Below, in pieces: positions 1-9,392 of a stretch of 64,000 nucleotides of DNA. This DNA comes from Planctomycetota bacterium (GTDB taxonomy: Bacteria; Planctomycetota; Phycisphaerae; Phycisphaerales; UBA1924): the NCBI GenBank assembly GCA_030950285.1, contig JAUZRR010000011.1:1-64000 (forward strand). The letters run 5' to 3'. Below the pieces are notes generated by a model. It worked only from the letters and a program-made list of their open reading frames with translations, was not told where the DNA came from and did not search any database. The position numbers were made by a program, and so were the translations under genes. Position 1 is the first letter of the stretch; the number at the start of each line of letters is the position of its first letter.

Positions 1-1384
1 CCTCCCCCACAATCGCCATCTTCGCCCCCGCCGAGCGGAGCTGGTCGAGCTGCCGCTGCCCGATCCGCGTCGTCAGCGTCACCGTCCGGTCGTCGTTGTA
101 CCGCCGATCGAGCACCTCCGCCCGGTTCTCGATCGTGTGGATCGTCTTGGCATCCGCCAGCGGCACCGTGATCTCCAGCTCGCGGATCTGCCCCTGCACC
201 GCGTCGCGGACCAGTGCCGCGAGCGCCGCCCCGCCGAGCAACAGTCCCTCCTCCTCGCCCGGCAACGCCGAGATCGCGATCGCGTCGGGATGGTTGTGCT
301 GCCAGACCAGAAGCTCGGCGTTGTCCTTGAGCCGATCGACCTTGTTGAGCAGCACAACCCGACGCGGATCCGACGCATCCCCACCCCCACCCGCACGCTC
401 CCCCAGCCGTTTCTCGACTCTTGCGACTTCCTCGAACACCTCGTCGAGCGTCCTGAGCACCGTCTCCAGGTGCATCTCGGCCGCGGGGTCGGCGAGATCA
501 ACCACGACCAGCAAGAGGTCGGCGTGGGTCGCCTCCTCGAGCGTCGCCCGGAACGACGCGATCAGGTGGTGCGGCAAATCGCGGACAAACCCAACCGTAT
601 CAGACAGCATCACCCGCAACCCACCCCCCAGGTCCCACTCGCGGGTGCGGGTCATAAGCGTCGCAAACAGCCGGTCGTCGGCGTACGCCCCCCCCGCGGT
701 CAGCGCGTTGAAAAGCGTGCTCTTGCCCGCGTTGGTATACCCGACAAGCCCGACCGTGAAATGGTCGTTCTTGCGCGCACGAACCTCCCGCCGCTTGCGG
801 GCCTGGATCGTCGCCAGCTCGCTCTGCAGCACCTGCTTGCGCTTCTGCACGAGCCGGCGGTCGATCTCCAGCTGCTGCTCGCCGGGGCCCCGCGTGCCGA
901 CACCGCCCGCCGAACCGCCCGCGAGCCGTTCGAGGTGCCCCCACATCGCACGCAGACGCGGCAGGGTGTACTCAAGCTGGGCGATCTCGACCTGAATCTT
1001 TGCCGCGTGCGTCGTCGCACGGGTCGCGAAGATATCCAGAATAAGCTCCGACCGATCGAGCACCTTGCGGTTGGTGACCTTCTCGATGTTCGAGATCTGC
1101 CGGGGCGAGAGGTCGTGGTCGAAGATGATGACCGAAGCATCAAGCCGCTCGGCAAGCTCAGCCAGTTCGCGGAGTTTGCCCGATCCGATGTAGGTCCCCG
1201 CGACCGGGCGCTCCAGCCGTTGCTCGAGCTCGCCGACGACCCGCGCCCCGGCCTGCTCGGTCAGCGCAGTCAGCTCGCCAAACGGATCGGCGGGGTCGTA
1301 ACGGGAATCAGGCAGCCGGACCGCCGCGAGCACCGCCCGCTCGGCCTTGACATCAATCGTGGTACGTTCTTTGGATGGTGGCAT
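1..1384 (-). CDS. hflX: GTPase HflX (3' end cut by window edge)
   Basis: Ribosome-associated GTPase of the HflX family, which binds and rescues stalled or heat-damaged ribosomes. The frame is open from an ATG at 1384 to position 1, giving about 461 residues without a stop, so the C-terminus lies outside the window. The N-terminal HflX domain includes the IGSGKL and DLSPRQ segments and the GGVGTRGPGEQQLE signature, followed by a coiled-coil stretch. The G domain shows G1 GYTNAGKST near residue 214, G3 DTVGF and G4 NKVD near residue 346. An Ala/Gly-rich insertion (ERAGGGGDASDPRR) precedes the NKVD strand. No clear Shine-Dalgarno precedes the ATG. It is transcribed divergently from the protease gene. 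Family assignment is secure. Confidence 0.95.
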   Translation of the reverse strand, partial: MPPSKERTTIDVKAERAVLAAVRLPDSRYDPADPFGELTALTEQAGARVVGELEQRLERPVAGTYIGSGKLRELAELAERLDASVIIFDHDLSPRQISNIEKVTNRKVLDRSELILDIFATRATTHAAKIQVEIAQLEYTLPRLRAMWGHLERLAGGSAGGVGTRGPGEQQLEIDRRLVQKRKQVLQSELATIQARKRREVRARKNDHFTVGLVGYTNAGKSTLFNALTAGGAYADDRLFATLMTRTREWDLGGGLRVMLSDTVGFVRDLPHHLIASFRATLEEATHADLLLVVVDLADPAAEMHLETVLRTLDEVFEEVARVEKRLGERAGGGGDASDPRRVVLLNKVDRLKDNAELLVWQHNHPDAIAISALPGEEEGLLLGGAALAALVRDAVQGQIRELEITVPLADAKTIHTIENRAEVLDRRYNDDRTVTLTTRIGQRQLDQLRSAGAKMAIVGE

Positions 1385-1400
1385 GGATCGAGGGAGGTTA

Positions 1401-1440
1401 GGGGCTCGTGGGTGCTCGTGGGGGCTCGTGGGGGCTCGTG
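1401..1440. repeat. 10-bp tandem repeat between hflX and the S41 protease gene
   Basis: Four back-to-back copies of GGGGCTCGTG, the second with one change (GGTGCTCGTG), followed by a partial fifth copy. It lies 17 bp upstream of the hflX start codon in the divergent intergenic region 1385-1598, which otherwise holds only promoters that I cannot place with confidence. Confidence 0.85.
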
Positions 1441-1598
1441 GGGGCGAAAGTGCCACGGTCCGAGCGTAAACGCAGAATCGGGCGATCAGAGGCGAGCGCT
1501 GGCCCGTACGATACCAGACAGGCGTGAGCCGAGCGAGCGGGAACCCTTCCGGTGTCCGCACTCTTGCTGGCCTCTGCTGACAACGAGGAGCGTGCCGC

Positions 1599-3236
1599 GT
1601 GAAGAAATCGAAAATGGTGTTGCAGCTGGCGTTGCTCGGGATTCTGGGCGTTGCGGTCCTGGGATCAACCCTCCGGATCGCCCAGATGGGCGACGACTAC
1701 AGGTTCTTCGACCCGCTTGTCGAGGTCAAGCACCTGCTCGACACCCGGGCCTACCGACCCGCCGAGCCTCAGGCGTTGCAGAACGCCGCGATCGAGGGCA
1801 TGGTCGAAGCCGTCGGCGACGACTACACCGTCTACGTCCCCCCCACCGAGTCCGAAGACTTCGAGAAACGGCTCATCGGTGAGTACGTCGGGATCGGCGC
1901 CGCCGTCAACATCGAGGAAGGCTACCTCACGATCGTGACACCGCTCGACGGCTCGCCCGCCATCCGCGCAGGAATCCAGGCCGGCGACAAGATCGTCGAG
2001 ATCGAGGGCGAAAGCACACTCGGCAAGACGATCGACGACAACATCGAGCTGCTCATGGGTGAGCCGGGAGTCCCGGTCAACGTCACCGTCGAACGCGACG
2101 GCGAACGGTTCCCCGTCGAGATCGTCCGCGACCACATCAACACGGTACAGGTCAAAGGCATCGAACGCCGCGGCGAGAACGACTGGCGCTTCATGCTCGA
2201 CGAAGAACGCAAAATCGCCTACATCTGGCTGACCCAGTTCACCCCGGGCTGCGCCGCCGAGGTCCGCGAAGCACTCGAATCAGTCGGCGCAAGCAAGGGC
2301 GAACTCAACGGCCTGATCTTCGACCTCCGCTGGAACCCCGGCGGCGTGCTGCGTGAAGCCGTCGATCTCGTGGACATGTTTATCGACGAGGGCGTCGTCG
2401 TCACCACCCGCAGCCGCGACGGCGACGAGGACGTGGACCGCGCCACCACCGAAGGAACACTCCCCGACTTCCCGGTCGTCATCCTGCTCAACCGGTTCAG
2501 CGCCTCAGCCAGCGAGGTGTTCTCCGGCGCGCTGGTCGACCACGACCGCGCGGTCGTCCTCGGTGAACGAAGCGTCGGCAAAGGAAGTGTCCAGAGCGTC
2601 ATCCCCATCCCCAGCGCCCCGGGCGCGATCCTGAAAATCACCGATCGAAACTACTACCTGCCCAGCGGGCGGAGCATCCAGCGCACCGACGACTCGGCGG
2701 TCTGGGGCGTCGACCCCACGCCCGGGTTCTACGTGCCCCTGACACAGGAAGAAGCCCGCGAGGTCGCCCGCGCCCGCCAGGCCGAGGACATCATCCGCGA
2801 CGACGCCGACAACCTGCACGCCGGCTCGCGCTTCGCCGACCCGGGCTGGATCGAGACCGAACTCCGCGACGTCCAACTCGCCGCGGCGATGCGCGCGATC
2901 GCCGCGAAGATCGAGACCGGTGAGTGGCTCCACCCGGGAAGCGACCAGCCCGTCACCGAGCTTGCCGCCCAGGCCGAGCTCAAACGCCTCGCCGAGGGGC
3001 GCGAGCAGCTCATCCTCGAACTCGAACGCCTCCAACGCCGCATCGGCGCGATCGAAGGCGGCACAGACCTGGCCGCCGCCGACCTCGAGACCGACCTCTG
3101 GCCCGACGAAACCAACGTCGCCGGCGGCACCGTCGAGGTCCGCGACGCCGAAGGGAACATCATCGCCCAACTCGAGATCGTCAACGAATCACTCGAACGC
3201 TGGCTCGTCGGCGCGGGGCTCGAGCCGAAGCCGTGA
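1599..3236 (+). CDS. S41 family carboxy-terminal processing protease
   Basis: Serine protease of the CtpA/Prc type that trims or degrades exported proteins in the periplasm. An N-terminal hydrophobic segment (residues 6-24) is a signal anchor. A PDZ domain spans about residues 92-175 (GIGAAV, GDKIVEIEG). The catalytic Ser/Lys dyad is visible: Ser303 in NRFSASASE and Lys328 in SVGKGS, the 25-residue spacing expected for the family. The last 150 residues form a long charged tail with a coiled-coil-like stretch that is not part of the minimal protease. GTG start at 1599 is preceded by GAGGAG at 1585-1590; an ATG at codon 6 is an alternative. The stop overlaps the tsaD start (GTGA), so the two are probably co-translated. 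Confidence 0.93.
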   Translation: MKKSKMVLQLALLGILGVAVLGSTLRIAQMGDDYRFFDPLVEVKHLLDTRAYRPAEPQALQNAAIEGMVEAVGDDYTVYVPPTESEDFEKRLIGEYVGIGAAVNIEEGYLTIVTPLDGSPAIRAGIQAGDKIVEIEGESTLGKTIDDNIELLMGEPGVPVNVTVERDGERFPVEIVRDHINTVQVKGIERRGENDWRFMLDEERKIAYIWLTQFTPGCAAEVREALESVGASKGELNGLIFDLRWNPGGVLREAVDLVDMFIDEGVVVTTRSRDGDEDVDRATTEGTLPDFPVVILLNRFSASASEVFSGALVDHDRAVVLGERSVGKGSVQSVIPIPSAPGAILKITDRNYYLPSGRSIQRTDDSAVWGVDPTPGFYVPLTQEEAREVARARQAEDIIRDDADNLHAGSRFADPGWIETELRDVQLAAAMRAIAAKIETGEWLHPGSDQPVTELAAQAELKRLAEGREQLILELERLQRRIGAIEGGTDLAAADLETDLWPDETNVAGGTVEVRDAEGNIIAQLEIVNESLERWLVGAGLEPKP

Positions 3237-4396
3237 ACGGGACGCTGACCCTCGGCATCGAAACCTCCTGCGACGAAACCGCCGCCGCGGTCGTACGCAC
3301 CGACCCCGCCGGCCCGGCCCGCGCCTGCCGCGTCCTCTCCAACGTCGTCGCGTCGCAGCACGAACTGCACGCCGAGTACGCCGGGGTCGTGCCCGAGATC
3401 GCAAGCCGGGCGCACGTCGAAGCGATCCTCCCGGTGGTCCGCAGCGCCTTGCGTGACGCCGGCGTCCGCCTCGATCAACTCGACGCGATCGCCGTCGGGC
3501 ACCGCCCAGGGTTGGTCGGCTCGCTGCTGGTCGGCGTCTCGGCCGCCAAAGGTCTTGCCTGGTCGCTCGGCCTGCCGCTGATCGGCGTCGACCACGTCCA
3601 CGCACACCTCTACGCGGGGCTGCTCGTGCACGACGACGACCGCGCGCAAGACGACAGCTCGCAAGAACGCCCGGCCTCCCCCCCACGCCCAACCGATGCG
3701 CCTGACCTGTTCCCCGCCCTCGGGCTCGCCGTCTCCGGCGGGCACACCTCGCTGTATGTGATGCGCTCACCGATCGAGCTGCACCGCGTCGGCGCAACCA
3801 TCGACGACGCCCTCGGCGAGGCGTTCGACAAAGCCGCGACGATGCTCGGGCTCGAACAACCCGGCGGGCCGAACGTCGACCGACTCGCCGCCAGCGAGGG
3901 CGCAAACGACCGCGCAGTCAAGCTCCCGATCGCCCGCCTCTCGCGCGAGTCCCTCGACATGTCCTTCTCCGGCCTCAAGACCGCCCTGCTCTACGCCGTC
4001 CGAGGCACACCCGGCCGAGGGACCCACGGGCCGCAGCGCTACCAGCGACGTACCGAAGACCTGACCGACACCCAACGCCGCGACCTGGCCGCCTGCTTTC
4101 AGAAAGCAGCCGTTGATGCGGTGCTGCTCAAACTCGAACGCGCGCTGGACCGGTTCGAGCAACTCGCGAGCGAACCCTGCCGATCGGTCCTGACCGGCGG
4201 CGGCGTCACCGCCAACTCGCTCCTCCGGGCACGCCTCACCGCGCTCTGCGCAGCGCGAAACCTCCCTCTCGTCCTGCCCCCGATGGCGCTGTGCGTCGAC
4301 AACGCCGCGATGATCGCCGGGCTCGGGCACCAACTCCTCAAAGCCGGACGGGTCGCAGACCTCACCCTCTCCCCCGTCCCGACAACCGCGTGCTAG
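3233..4396 (+). CDS. tsaD: tRNA N6-adenosine threonylcarbamoyltransferase TsaD
   Basis: Transfers the threonylcarbamoyl group onto A37 of ANN-decoding tRNAs (t6A synthesis) with TsaB and TsaE, neither of which is in this window. Starts with GIETSCDETAAAV. The metal-binding HxxxH is His121-Val-His-Ala-His125. VSGGHTSLY and TGGGVTANSLL are the ATP-binding loops and CVDNAAM supplies the late conserved Asp. About 20 polar residues (DDDRAQDDSSQERP) are inserted before VSGGHT, which makes the protein 387 residues against about 340 in most bacteria. I chose the GTG at 3233, which overlaps the previous stop by GTGA; the open frame continues upstream but that part is antisense-like filler inside the protease gene. 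Confidence 0.95.
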   Translation: MNGTLTLGIETSCDETAAAVVRTDPAGPARACRVLSNVVASQHELHAEYAGVVPEIASRAHVEAILPVVRSALRDAGVRLDQLDAIAVGHRPGLVGSLLVGVSAAKGLAWSLGLPLIGVDHVHAHLYAGLLVHDDDRAQDDSSQERPASPPRPTDAPDLFPALGLAVSGGHTSLYVMRSPIELHRVGATIDDALGEAFDKAATMLGLEQPGGPNVDRLAASEGANDRAVKLPIARLSRESLDMSFSGLKTALLYAVRGTPGRGTHGPQRYQRRTEDLTDTQRRDLAACFQKAAVDAVLLKLERALDRFEQLASEPCRSVLTGGGVTANSLLRARLTALCAARNLPLVLPPMALCVDNAAMIAGLGHQLLKAGRVADLTLSPVPTTAC

Positions 4397-4399
4397 AAA

Positions 4400-4984
4400 A
4401 TGTGCAATGATCATACGGATCACGAAATGACGAACACCCCCAACCGCCCCGCCGCACCCGCACTCTGGCGGGAGAGCACCCATCCCGCAGGGCAAGACAA
4501 CGACGCGCTGCTTGCCCAGTGCGAACTGGTCCGCGGCAGAACCAGCGGCCCCGGCGGACAACACCGAAACCGCGTCGCCACAGAAGTCGTCCTCCACCAT
4601 ACACCCACCGGCATCACCGCCCGCGCCGGCGAACGGCGCAGCCCCGAGATAAACAAGAAGGTCGCGGTCGGACGCCTGCGCTATACGCTCGCAGTCGAGG
4701 TCCGCACGAGTATCCCCGCTGGGGAAGCGCGAACCCCACTCTGGGCGCAGCGCTGCAGCAAGAGCGGACGGATCGTCTGTTCCGCCACGCACCGCGACCA
4801 CGCGACACTCATCGCCGAAGCCCTCGATGTCATCGCCGCCTGCAAATGGGACACCAAACGGGCGGCGGTCCGGCTCGGCTGCACCCAGACGCAGATGGTC
4901 CGAATGCTCGCCGACCACCCCCCCGCGCTGGCAAAGCTCAACGCCGAGCGCGCCAAACGAGGGATGCGCCCGCTGCGCGCCTGA
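4400..4984 (+). CDS. GGQ-motif peptide chain release factor-like protein
   Basis: A short protein of the class I release factor / ArfB-like superfamily. The GGQ motif (GPGGQHRNR, Gly52-Gly53-Gln54 from the first ATG) inserts into the ribosomal peptidyl-transferase centre to hydrolyse peptidyl-tRNA. There is no codon-recognition domain, so a role in ribosome rescue is likelier than normal termination. The C-terminal half contains a helical segment rich in Lys and Arg, the usual tail of rescue factors. It follows tsaD by 3 bp and may share its transcript. Start is uncertain: ATG at 4400 or in-frame ATG at 4427; neither has a good Shine-Dalgarno. Converges on the sulfotransferase gene with only 8 bp between stops. 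Confidence 0.85.
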   Translation: MCNDHTDHEMTNTPNRPAAPALWRESTHPAGQDNDALLAQCELVRGRTSGPGGQHRNRVATEVVLHHTPTGITARAGERRSPEINKKVAVGRLRYTLAVEVRTSIPAGEARTPLWAQRCSKSGRIVCSATHRDHATLIAEALDVIAACKWDTKRAAVRLGCTQTQMVRMLADHPPALAKLNAERAKRGMRPLRA

Positions 4985-4992
4985 GCCCAGCG

Positions 4993-6498
4993 TCAGCCCT
5001 CTTCACGCGGCCACGGATCATCCGGCCCGAGCCGGAGCGACTCAAACAACGGCCCGAGGTGCTCGGTGAAGTTCCGCCAGCGGCCGATCGACGTGGTGTA
5101 GATCGGACGGCGGACCTGATCGGTACTCGCCGTAAGCACGTCGCGCTTGGTCTCCCAAAAACGCAGGCAAGCGTCGTCCCACTCAAGCCCGAGAAAGTCG
5201 ATCAGCCCCCGCGCATAAGTCTCAAGGTCCTGCACGCCATCCTCGTAGTACGCCTTGAAAATCGGAAGATCCAGCGTCTTGTGCCAGTGGTCCATGATCC
5301 GTTCCTGCGCACGAAAGTAGTGCCCCAAGTGTTCGAGATTCCCCGAGAAAGGCTGGCTGTTGGCGCCGCCGAACAGCCTGGTATAGCACGACAGGCAGAT
5401 GTCACGCGGGTCGCGGATGCACTGAATCACCCGCGCCCGAGGGAAGAGCAACTGGATGATCCCCAGATGTAAAAAGTTCTGCGGCAACTTGTCAGAAAAC
5501 CGTTTCGCCCGCGGCGAAGGAGCGGTGATGAGCTTCTGCGTCTTCTGCGCCGCACGGTCGATCGTCGACTGGGTGAGCCCCTCCGCACGCGCCAGCACCG
5601 TCGACTCCTTGAGCGTCGGCAACAGCAGCTCGCGGGCAGTCCGCGTGACGAAGTTCAACTCACCACCGCCATACACCTCGGGGTGAGACGCGATGATCTG
5701 CTCAACAAGCGACGTGCCCGAACGGGGCATGCCCAGAATAAACACAAGCTGCTCTGATTTCTTTCCCTTCGCGTGAGGCAGCCGATCGAGGCGGTCCTTG
5801 CTCCAGACCATCATCGTGTCGGTGATCGCAGCGTCGTGCAACGCCGGTTGGTAGATGGTCCCGCGGTGCTTGTTCCCGATCGTGAAATGCTCCCACGCGG
5901 TCTCATAGTCCTTGAGCTTCTCGGCAACACTCCCAAGATGCAGGTGCGCCCAAGCCGCGGACTGGCTGTCGATATCCGGCTTGGCGACCGCACGCTCGAG
6001 CACGTCACGCGCCTCCTCTCGTCGATCCGCAGCACTCAGCAACTGGGCGTATACCACCAGAAACTGCGGATGGTCGCACCCCTCATCAAACAGCGGCTGC
6101 AAGAGCGCGAGCCCCTCTTCGATATCCCCGCGCACATGGTAAATGTCGCCGAGGATCTTCATGTTCGAGATATTCTTCGGGTCCAGCTCGACCCCACGCT
6201 CCGCAGCCCGAAAGGCATCGTCGAGACGATTCAGCCCCCGGTACACAATCGCCTGGAGCGCAAAGAACTCGGGAACGGTGTCCTTGAGCCGGATCGCAGC
6301 CCGCACAGCCTGCAGCGCCTCGGCAAACTCAAGCCGCGCGGTGAGCGCCAACCCCAGATGATAATGCAGCACCGGATCCGTCGGCTCCTCGGCGATCATC
6401 TCGCGGTAGTGCTTGATCGCGCCCTCGTGGTTGTTGACTGCCTCCATCCGCTGGGCGGACTGGACACGCTGGATCTTCTGCTGAAGCGGGATAGCCAT
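4993..6498 (-). CDS. TPR-repeat sulfotransferase
   Basis: Two-part protein of 501 residues. The first 230 residues are TPR helices (for example NHEGAIKHYREMIAEEP, GRL-type A/B helix pairs). The second half is a Sulfotransfer_3-like domain. Its 5'-phosphosulfate loop is GMPRSGTSL near residue 255 and its 3'-phosphate loop is CIRDPRDICLSCY near residue 360; these bind the sulfate donor PAPS. No signal peptide, so probably cytosolic. The acceptor cannot be deduced; family members in Planctomycetota act on glycans, lipids or proteins. The TPR part may present the acceptor. Stands alone between a convergent release-factor gene and the co-directional aldo/keto reductase. Confidence 0.9.
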   Translation of the reverse strand: MAIPLQQKIQRVQSAQRMEAVNNHEGAIKHYREMIAEEPTDPVLHYHLGLALTARLEFAEALQAVRAAIRLKDTVPEFFALQAIVYRGLNRLDDAFRAAERGVELDPKNISNMKILGDIYHVRGDIEEGLALLQPLFDEGCDHPQFLVVYAQLLSAADRREEARDVLERAVAKPDIDSQSAAWAHLHLGSVAEKLKDYETAWEHFTIGNKHRGTIYQPALHDAAITDTMMVWSKDRLDRLPHAKGKKSEQLVFILGMPRSGTSLVEQIIASHPEVYGGGELNFVTRTARELLLPTLKESTVLARAEGLTQSTIDRAAQKTQKLITAPSPRAKRFSDKLPQNFLHLGIIQLLFPRARVIQCIRDPRDICLSCYTRLFGGANSQPFSGNLEHLGHYFRAQERIMDHWHKTLDLPIFKAYYEDGVQDLETYARGLIDFLGLEWDDACLRFWETKRDVLTASTDQVRRPIYTTSIGRWRNFTEHLGPLFESLRLGPDDPWPREEG

Positions 6499-6553
6499 GC
6501 CACAAGACTAGCCGCCACGAAACCTGCGAGACACGCACCATCCCGCCACAGAT

Positions 6554-7639
6554 TCACCAACGCTCAGCATCGCTCTGCGGCGAGAGCGCCCAGGGCTCCG
6601 TCGCCTCGCCGTTGACCGTCGTCCCGCCCCGAACGATGCTCCGCGTAAAGGGCAAAAAGCTCTGCGGAAAGATCGCCGGCATCTCGCTGACCTCATCGAG
6701 CGCCGCGGTCTGCCCCGCCGACAGCTCAATCTCCAACGCCCCGAGATTGTCCGTGAGTTGCTCCATCGTCCGAGCCCCGAGAATCGTGCTCGTCACACCG
6801 TCCCGGGCCTGCACCCACGCCAGCGCCACCTGCGCCGCCGACGCCCCCACCTCCGCCGCGATCCGTACCAGAACATCGAGAATGTCCAGATTCCGATCGG
6901 TCAGGTTGTTCTTGACCCACTCCCCACGCCCCGGCTCGATCGTGTCCCTGTTCGCCCGCGTGTACTTGCCCGAAAGCACCCCCCCCTTCAGAGGCGACCA
7001 CGGCGTGACCCCCATCCCCAACTCCCGAGCCATCGGCAACAGCTCGTTCTCGACCGTCCGCTCCACCAGCGAATGCTCGATCTGCAACGCGACAATCGGC
7101 GCATAGTCACGGCACTGCGCCAGCGTCTGCGCCTGCGCACACTTCCACGCCGGCGTATCAGAAAAACCGACATACCGAATCTTCCCCGACGTCACAAGAT
7201 CATCGAGCGCACGCATGGTCTCCTCGATCGGCGTCAGGTGGTCCCAAAAGTGCATCCAGTACAGGTCGATGTACTCGGTCTGGAGTCGGCGAAGCGACTG
7301 CTCACACGCCGCGACGATCGCCTTGCGGTGCGACCCGCCGCCGTTGGGGTCGCCCGGGTACATGTTGCCAAGAAACTTGGTCGCGATGACGAGCCGGTCA
7401 CGCCGGACAGCATCCTTGCCGACATGGTCGCCGATGATGGTCTCGGAATGGCCGTTGGTATAGATATTTGCGGTATCGAGAAAGTTACCCCCAGCATCGA
7501 TATACGCATCCATGATCGCGTTCGAGTCTTCGACCGAAGACCCCCACCCCCAGTCCTCGCCGAAGGTCATCGTGCCCAGGCAGAACGGGCTGACACGGAG
7601 ACCGGAGCGGCCGAGGGTAACGTAATCGGTGAGGGGCAT
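6554..7639 (-). CDS. Aldo/keto reductase
   Basis: NADPH-dependent oxidoreductase of the aldo/keto reductase superfamily, 361 residues. The catalytic tetrad is visible: Asp in NFLDTANIY, Tyr in NIYTNGHSE, Lys in VIATKFLG and His in LYWMHFWD. C-terminal ILGART is the usual cofactor-binding end of the barrel. The start ATG at 7639 has GGAAAGGA about 6 bp upstream on the minus strand; the frame stays open further upstream but that sequence runs into the divergent gene. Resembles the group that reduces diketogulonate or aromatic aldehydes, but substrate cannot be assigned. Divergent from the zinc-ribbon gene at 7733. Confidence 0.92.
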   Translation of the reverse strand: MPLTDYVTLGRSGLRVSPFCLGTMTFGEDWGWGSSVEDSNAIMDAYIDAGGNFLDTANIYTNGHSETIIGDHVGKDAVRRDRLVIATKFLGNMYPGDPNGGGSHRKAIVAACEQSLRRLQTEYIDLYWMHFWDHLTPIEETMRALDDLVTSGKIRYVGFSDTPAWKCAQAQTLAQCRDYAPIVALQIEHSLVERTVENELLPMARELGMGVTPWSPLKGGVLSGKYTRANRDTIEPGRGEWVKNNLTDRNLDILDVLVRIAAEVGASAAQVALAWVQARDGVTSTILGARTMEQLTDNLGALEIELSAGQTAALDEVSEMPAIFPQSFLPFTRSIVRGGTTVNGEATEPWALSPQSDAERW

Positions 7640-7732
7640 GGCCGATCCTTTCCTTCCAAAGTGCTCCGGATGCAACATACTCCAGATGCAACCGCGATAC
7701 GATTCTACTCGCTGAAAGAACCGGAGGTCGGC

Positions 7733-8242
7733 GTGCCCATACGGCTCAACACATTCCAGGCAACCGACGATCGGGGCACCACGATCGACATCCCACCGCC
7801 GGGACTCGCAACCCCCAACGTCGACAACACCCGCGAGCCCCACAATGTCTGGCTCATGCATCGCCGCGTCCTTTGGTCGCGCCACGTCGCAGCGTCCCGG
7901 CCCATCCGCCTCTCTCTGGGCGTCCTGGCCGCCGCGATGACCCTGGTGGTCGTGCGTGTCTGGCGCGATCCGGTGTCATGGACCGAACAGCTGTTGGTGT
8001 TGCCCTTCACCGCGCTGAGTTGGGTCTGGTTTCTGTGGTGGAAGGCCTGCTGCCGACTAACCTCACGACGATGGGTCTCGGCACTGCGCACCGCCACCCC
8101 AGTCTGCCCATCCTGCGGCTACGAACTCACCGGTGTCCCAAAGGCCTCCGACGGCTGCACCCTCTGCCCCGAGTGCGGCGCCGCGTGGAAACTCGGTACT
8201 TCACCGGCCTCACAGAGGCTGGCTCGTGGGGGGGATGGATAG
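7733..8242 (+). CDS. Membrane protein with C-terminal zinc ribbon
   Basis: Hypothetical protein of 169 residues. A polar N-terminus is followed by two hydrophobic segments (near residues 58-77 and 86-104) and then a zinc ribbon made of CPSCGYELTG and CPECGAAW, four cysteines in two CxxC knuckles. This ribbon pattern is very common at the ends of Planctomycetota membrane proteins. GTG start at 7733 is well placed after GGAGG at 7722-7726. Its stop is immediately followed by the ATG of the next gene, which has the same type of ribbon, so the two are co-transcribed paralogue-like partners. Function unknown. Confidence 0.75.
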   Translation: MPIRLNTFQATDDRGTTIDIPPPGLATPNVDNTREPHNVWLMHRRVLWSRHVAASRPIRLSLGVLAAAMTLVVVRVWRDPVSWTEQLLVLPFTALSWVWFLWWKACCRLTSRRWVSALRTATPVCPSCGYELTGVPKASDGCTLCPECGAAWKLGTSPASQRLARGGDG

Positions 8243-9256
8243 ATGAGGCTCTTCTCCAAAGCCGCGACCACCGACGACACAGGCAAACCCCGCGCGATCA
8301 TCTCAATATGGCAACTCCGTTGGGACGAAAGACATTCGGACCCCGCGTTTGCCGCGGCTGTCCATCGGCTCTCCCGAGCACTGATAGTCGAGAAGACCAA
8401 CACCACGATCATGGCACCGCTCATGATGCTCGCCACGGGCGGGTTCTTCACGTACCTCACACTCCTTGCGAACTCCACGATCGTGCTCTCCTATCTGGTC
8501 TGGGCACCACCCGCGCTCGCTCTCTACTGGCTCCTGCGCCGCGAGAAACTCCCACGCGTCGCCAAGCGGACCGCCGACATCCTCCTCGCCAACGGCATCT
8601 GCCCGGGCTGCGCCTACAACCTCGCCGGTCAACCCGTGACCGACGAACTGCTCAAGTGCTCCGAGTGCGGCGCAGCGTGGCTGCGGTCACGGATCGCACG
8701 CTTTCACTCCTTCAGCCGGCGTGCCGGGCGGTCCGAAGCCCGGCCCCTGCAACTCTGGTGGGAACGGGTCAAGACGTACGAGCGACACGGCCCCACAAGC
8801 ATCTTCGACGACCGCAGCTTCCAGCGGCCGGTGGTCTCGCCACACCTTGCCTGGCCCATCCGGGCTGCCGATGGCGACTTCCGTGACCGTCTGCTCGAAG
8901 CAAGACGCGAAATGCTCTCCCACGGCAGTCTCCGCCGAATACTCGGCATGTGCGCGTTCCAGGTGTTCGCGTTCATCGTCGTTGTGGCCAATCTCCGCGT
9001 GGGACGCCCGCTCAATACCTTCACGGCACTCTTCCTCGTTCCCACGGCAGCCTACTCAGCGATACTCACCCTCCGCGGAGCTGCGGGCATCAACACCTCC
9101 CACATCAAGGACGCCATGCTCTTTCGCTGCCTCTGCCCATCCTGCGCAGCCGATCTCGTAACCGACAAGGCATCCCCACCGTCCGGACTCACCACCTGCC
9201 CCGAATGCGGCGCCATATGGCGACTGCCGTCTCCGAGAGCAGGAAAGAACGTCTGA
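8243..9256 (+). CDS. Membrane protein with two zinc ribbons
   Basis: Hypothetical protein of 337 residues, starting at the base after the previous stop. It looks like an internal duplication: each half has two hydrophobic segments followed by a zinc ribbon. The first ribbon is CPGCAYNLAG / CSECGAAW near residues 119-150, the second CPSCAADL / CPECGAIW near residues 297-325. Cytosolic ribbons attached to a membrane bundle suggest a structural or nucleic-acid/protein-binding role, but nothing identifies a function. Confidence 0.75.
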   Translation: MRLFSKAATTDDTGKPRAIISIWQLRWDERHSDPAFAAAVHRLSRALIVEKTNTTIMAPLMMLATGGFFTYLTLLANSTIVLSYLVWAPPALALYWLLRREKLPRVAKRTADILLANGICPGCAYNLAGQPVTDELLKCSECGAAWLRSRIARFHSFSRRAGRSEARPLQLWWERVKTYERHGPTSIFDDRSFQRPVVSPHLAWPIRAADGDFRDRLLEARREMLSHGSLRRILGMCAFQVFAFIVVVANLRVGRPLNTFTALFLVPTAAYSAILTLRGAAGINTSHIKDAMLFRCLCPSCAADLVTDKASPPSGLTTCPECGAIWRLPSPRAGKNV

Positions 9257-9392
9257 ACCCCCGGTGCTCCAGCCGCGCTCCCCCACACCAGCATGCGCAG
9301 CTGCCACAGAACCAACCTCGTCACCAAAAACAACCCGGGTGTTCGCGCCGCGCCCCACATTCCCGCCGATGACCGGCCCGGAGGCTTCACCC

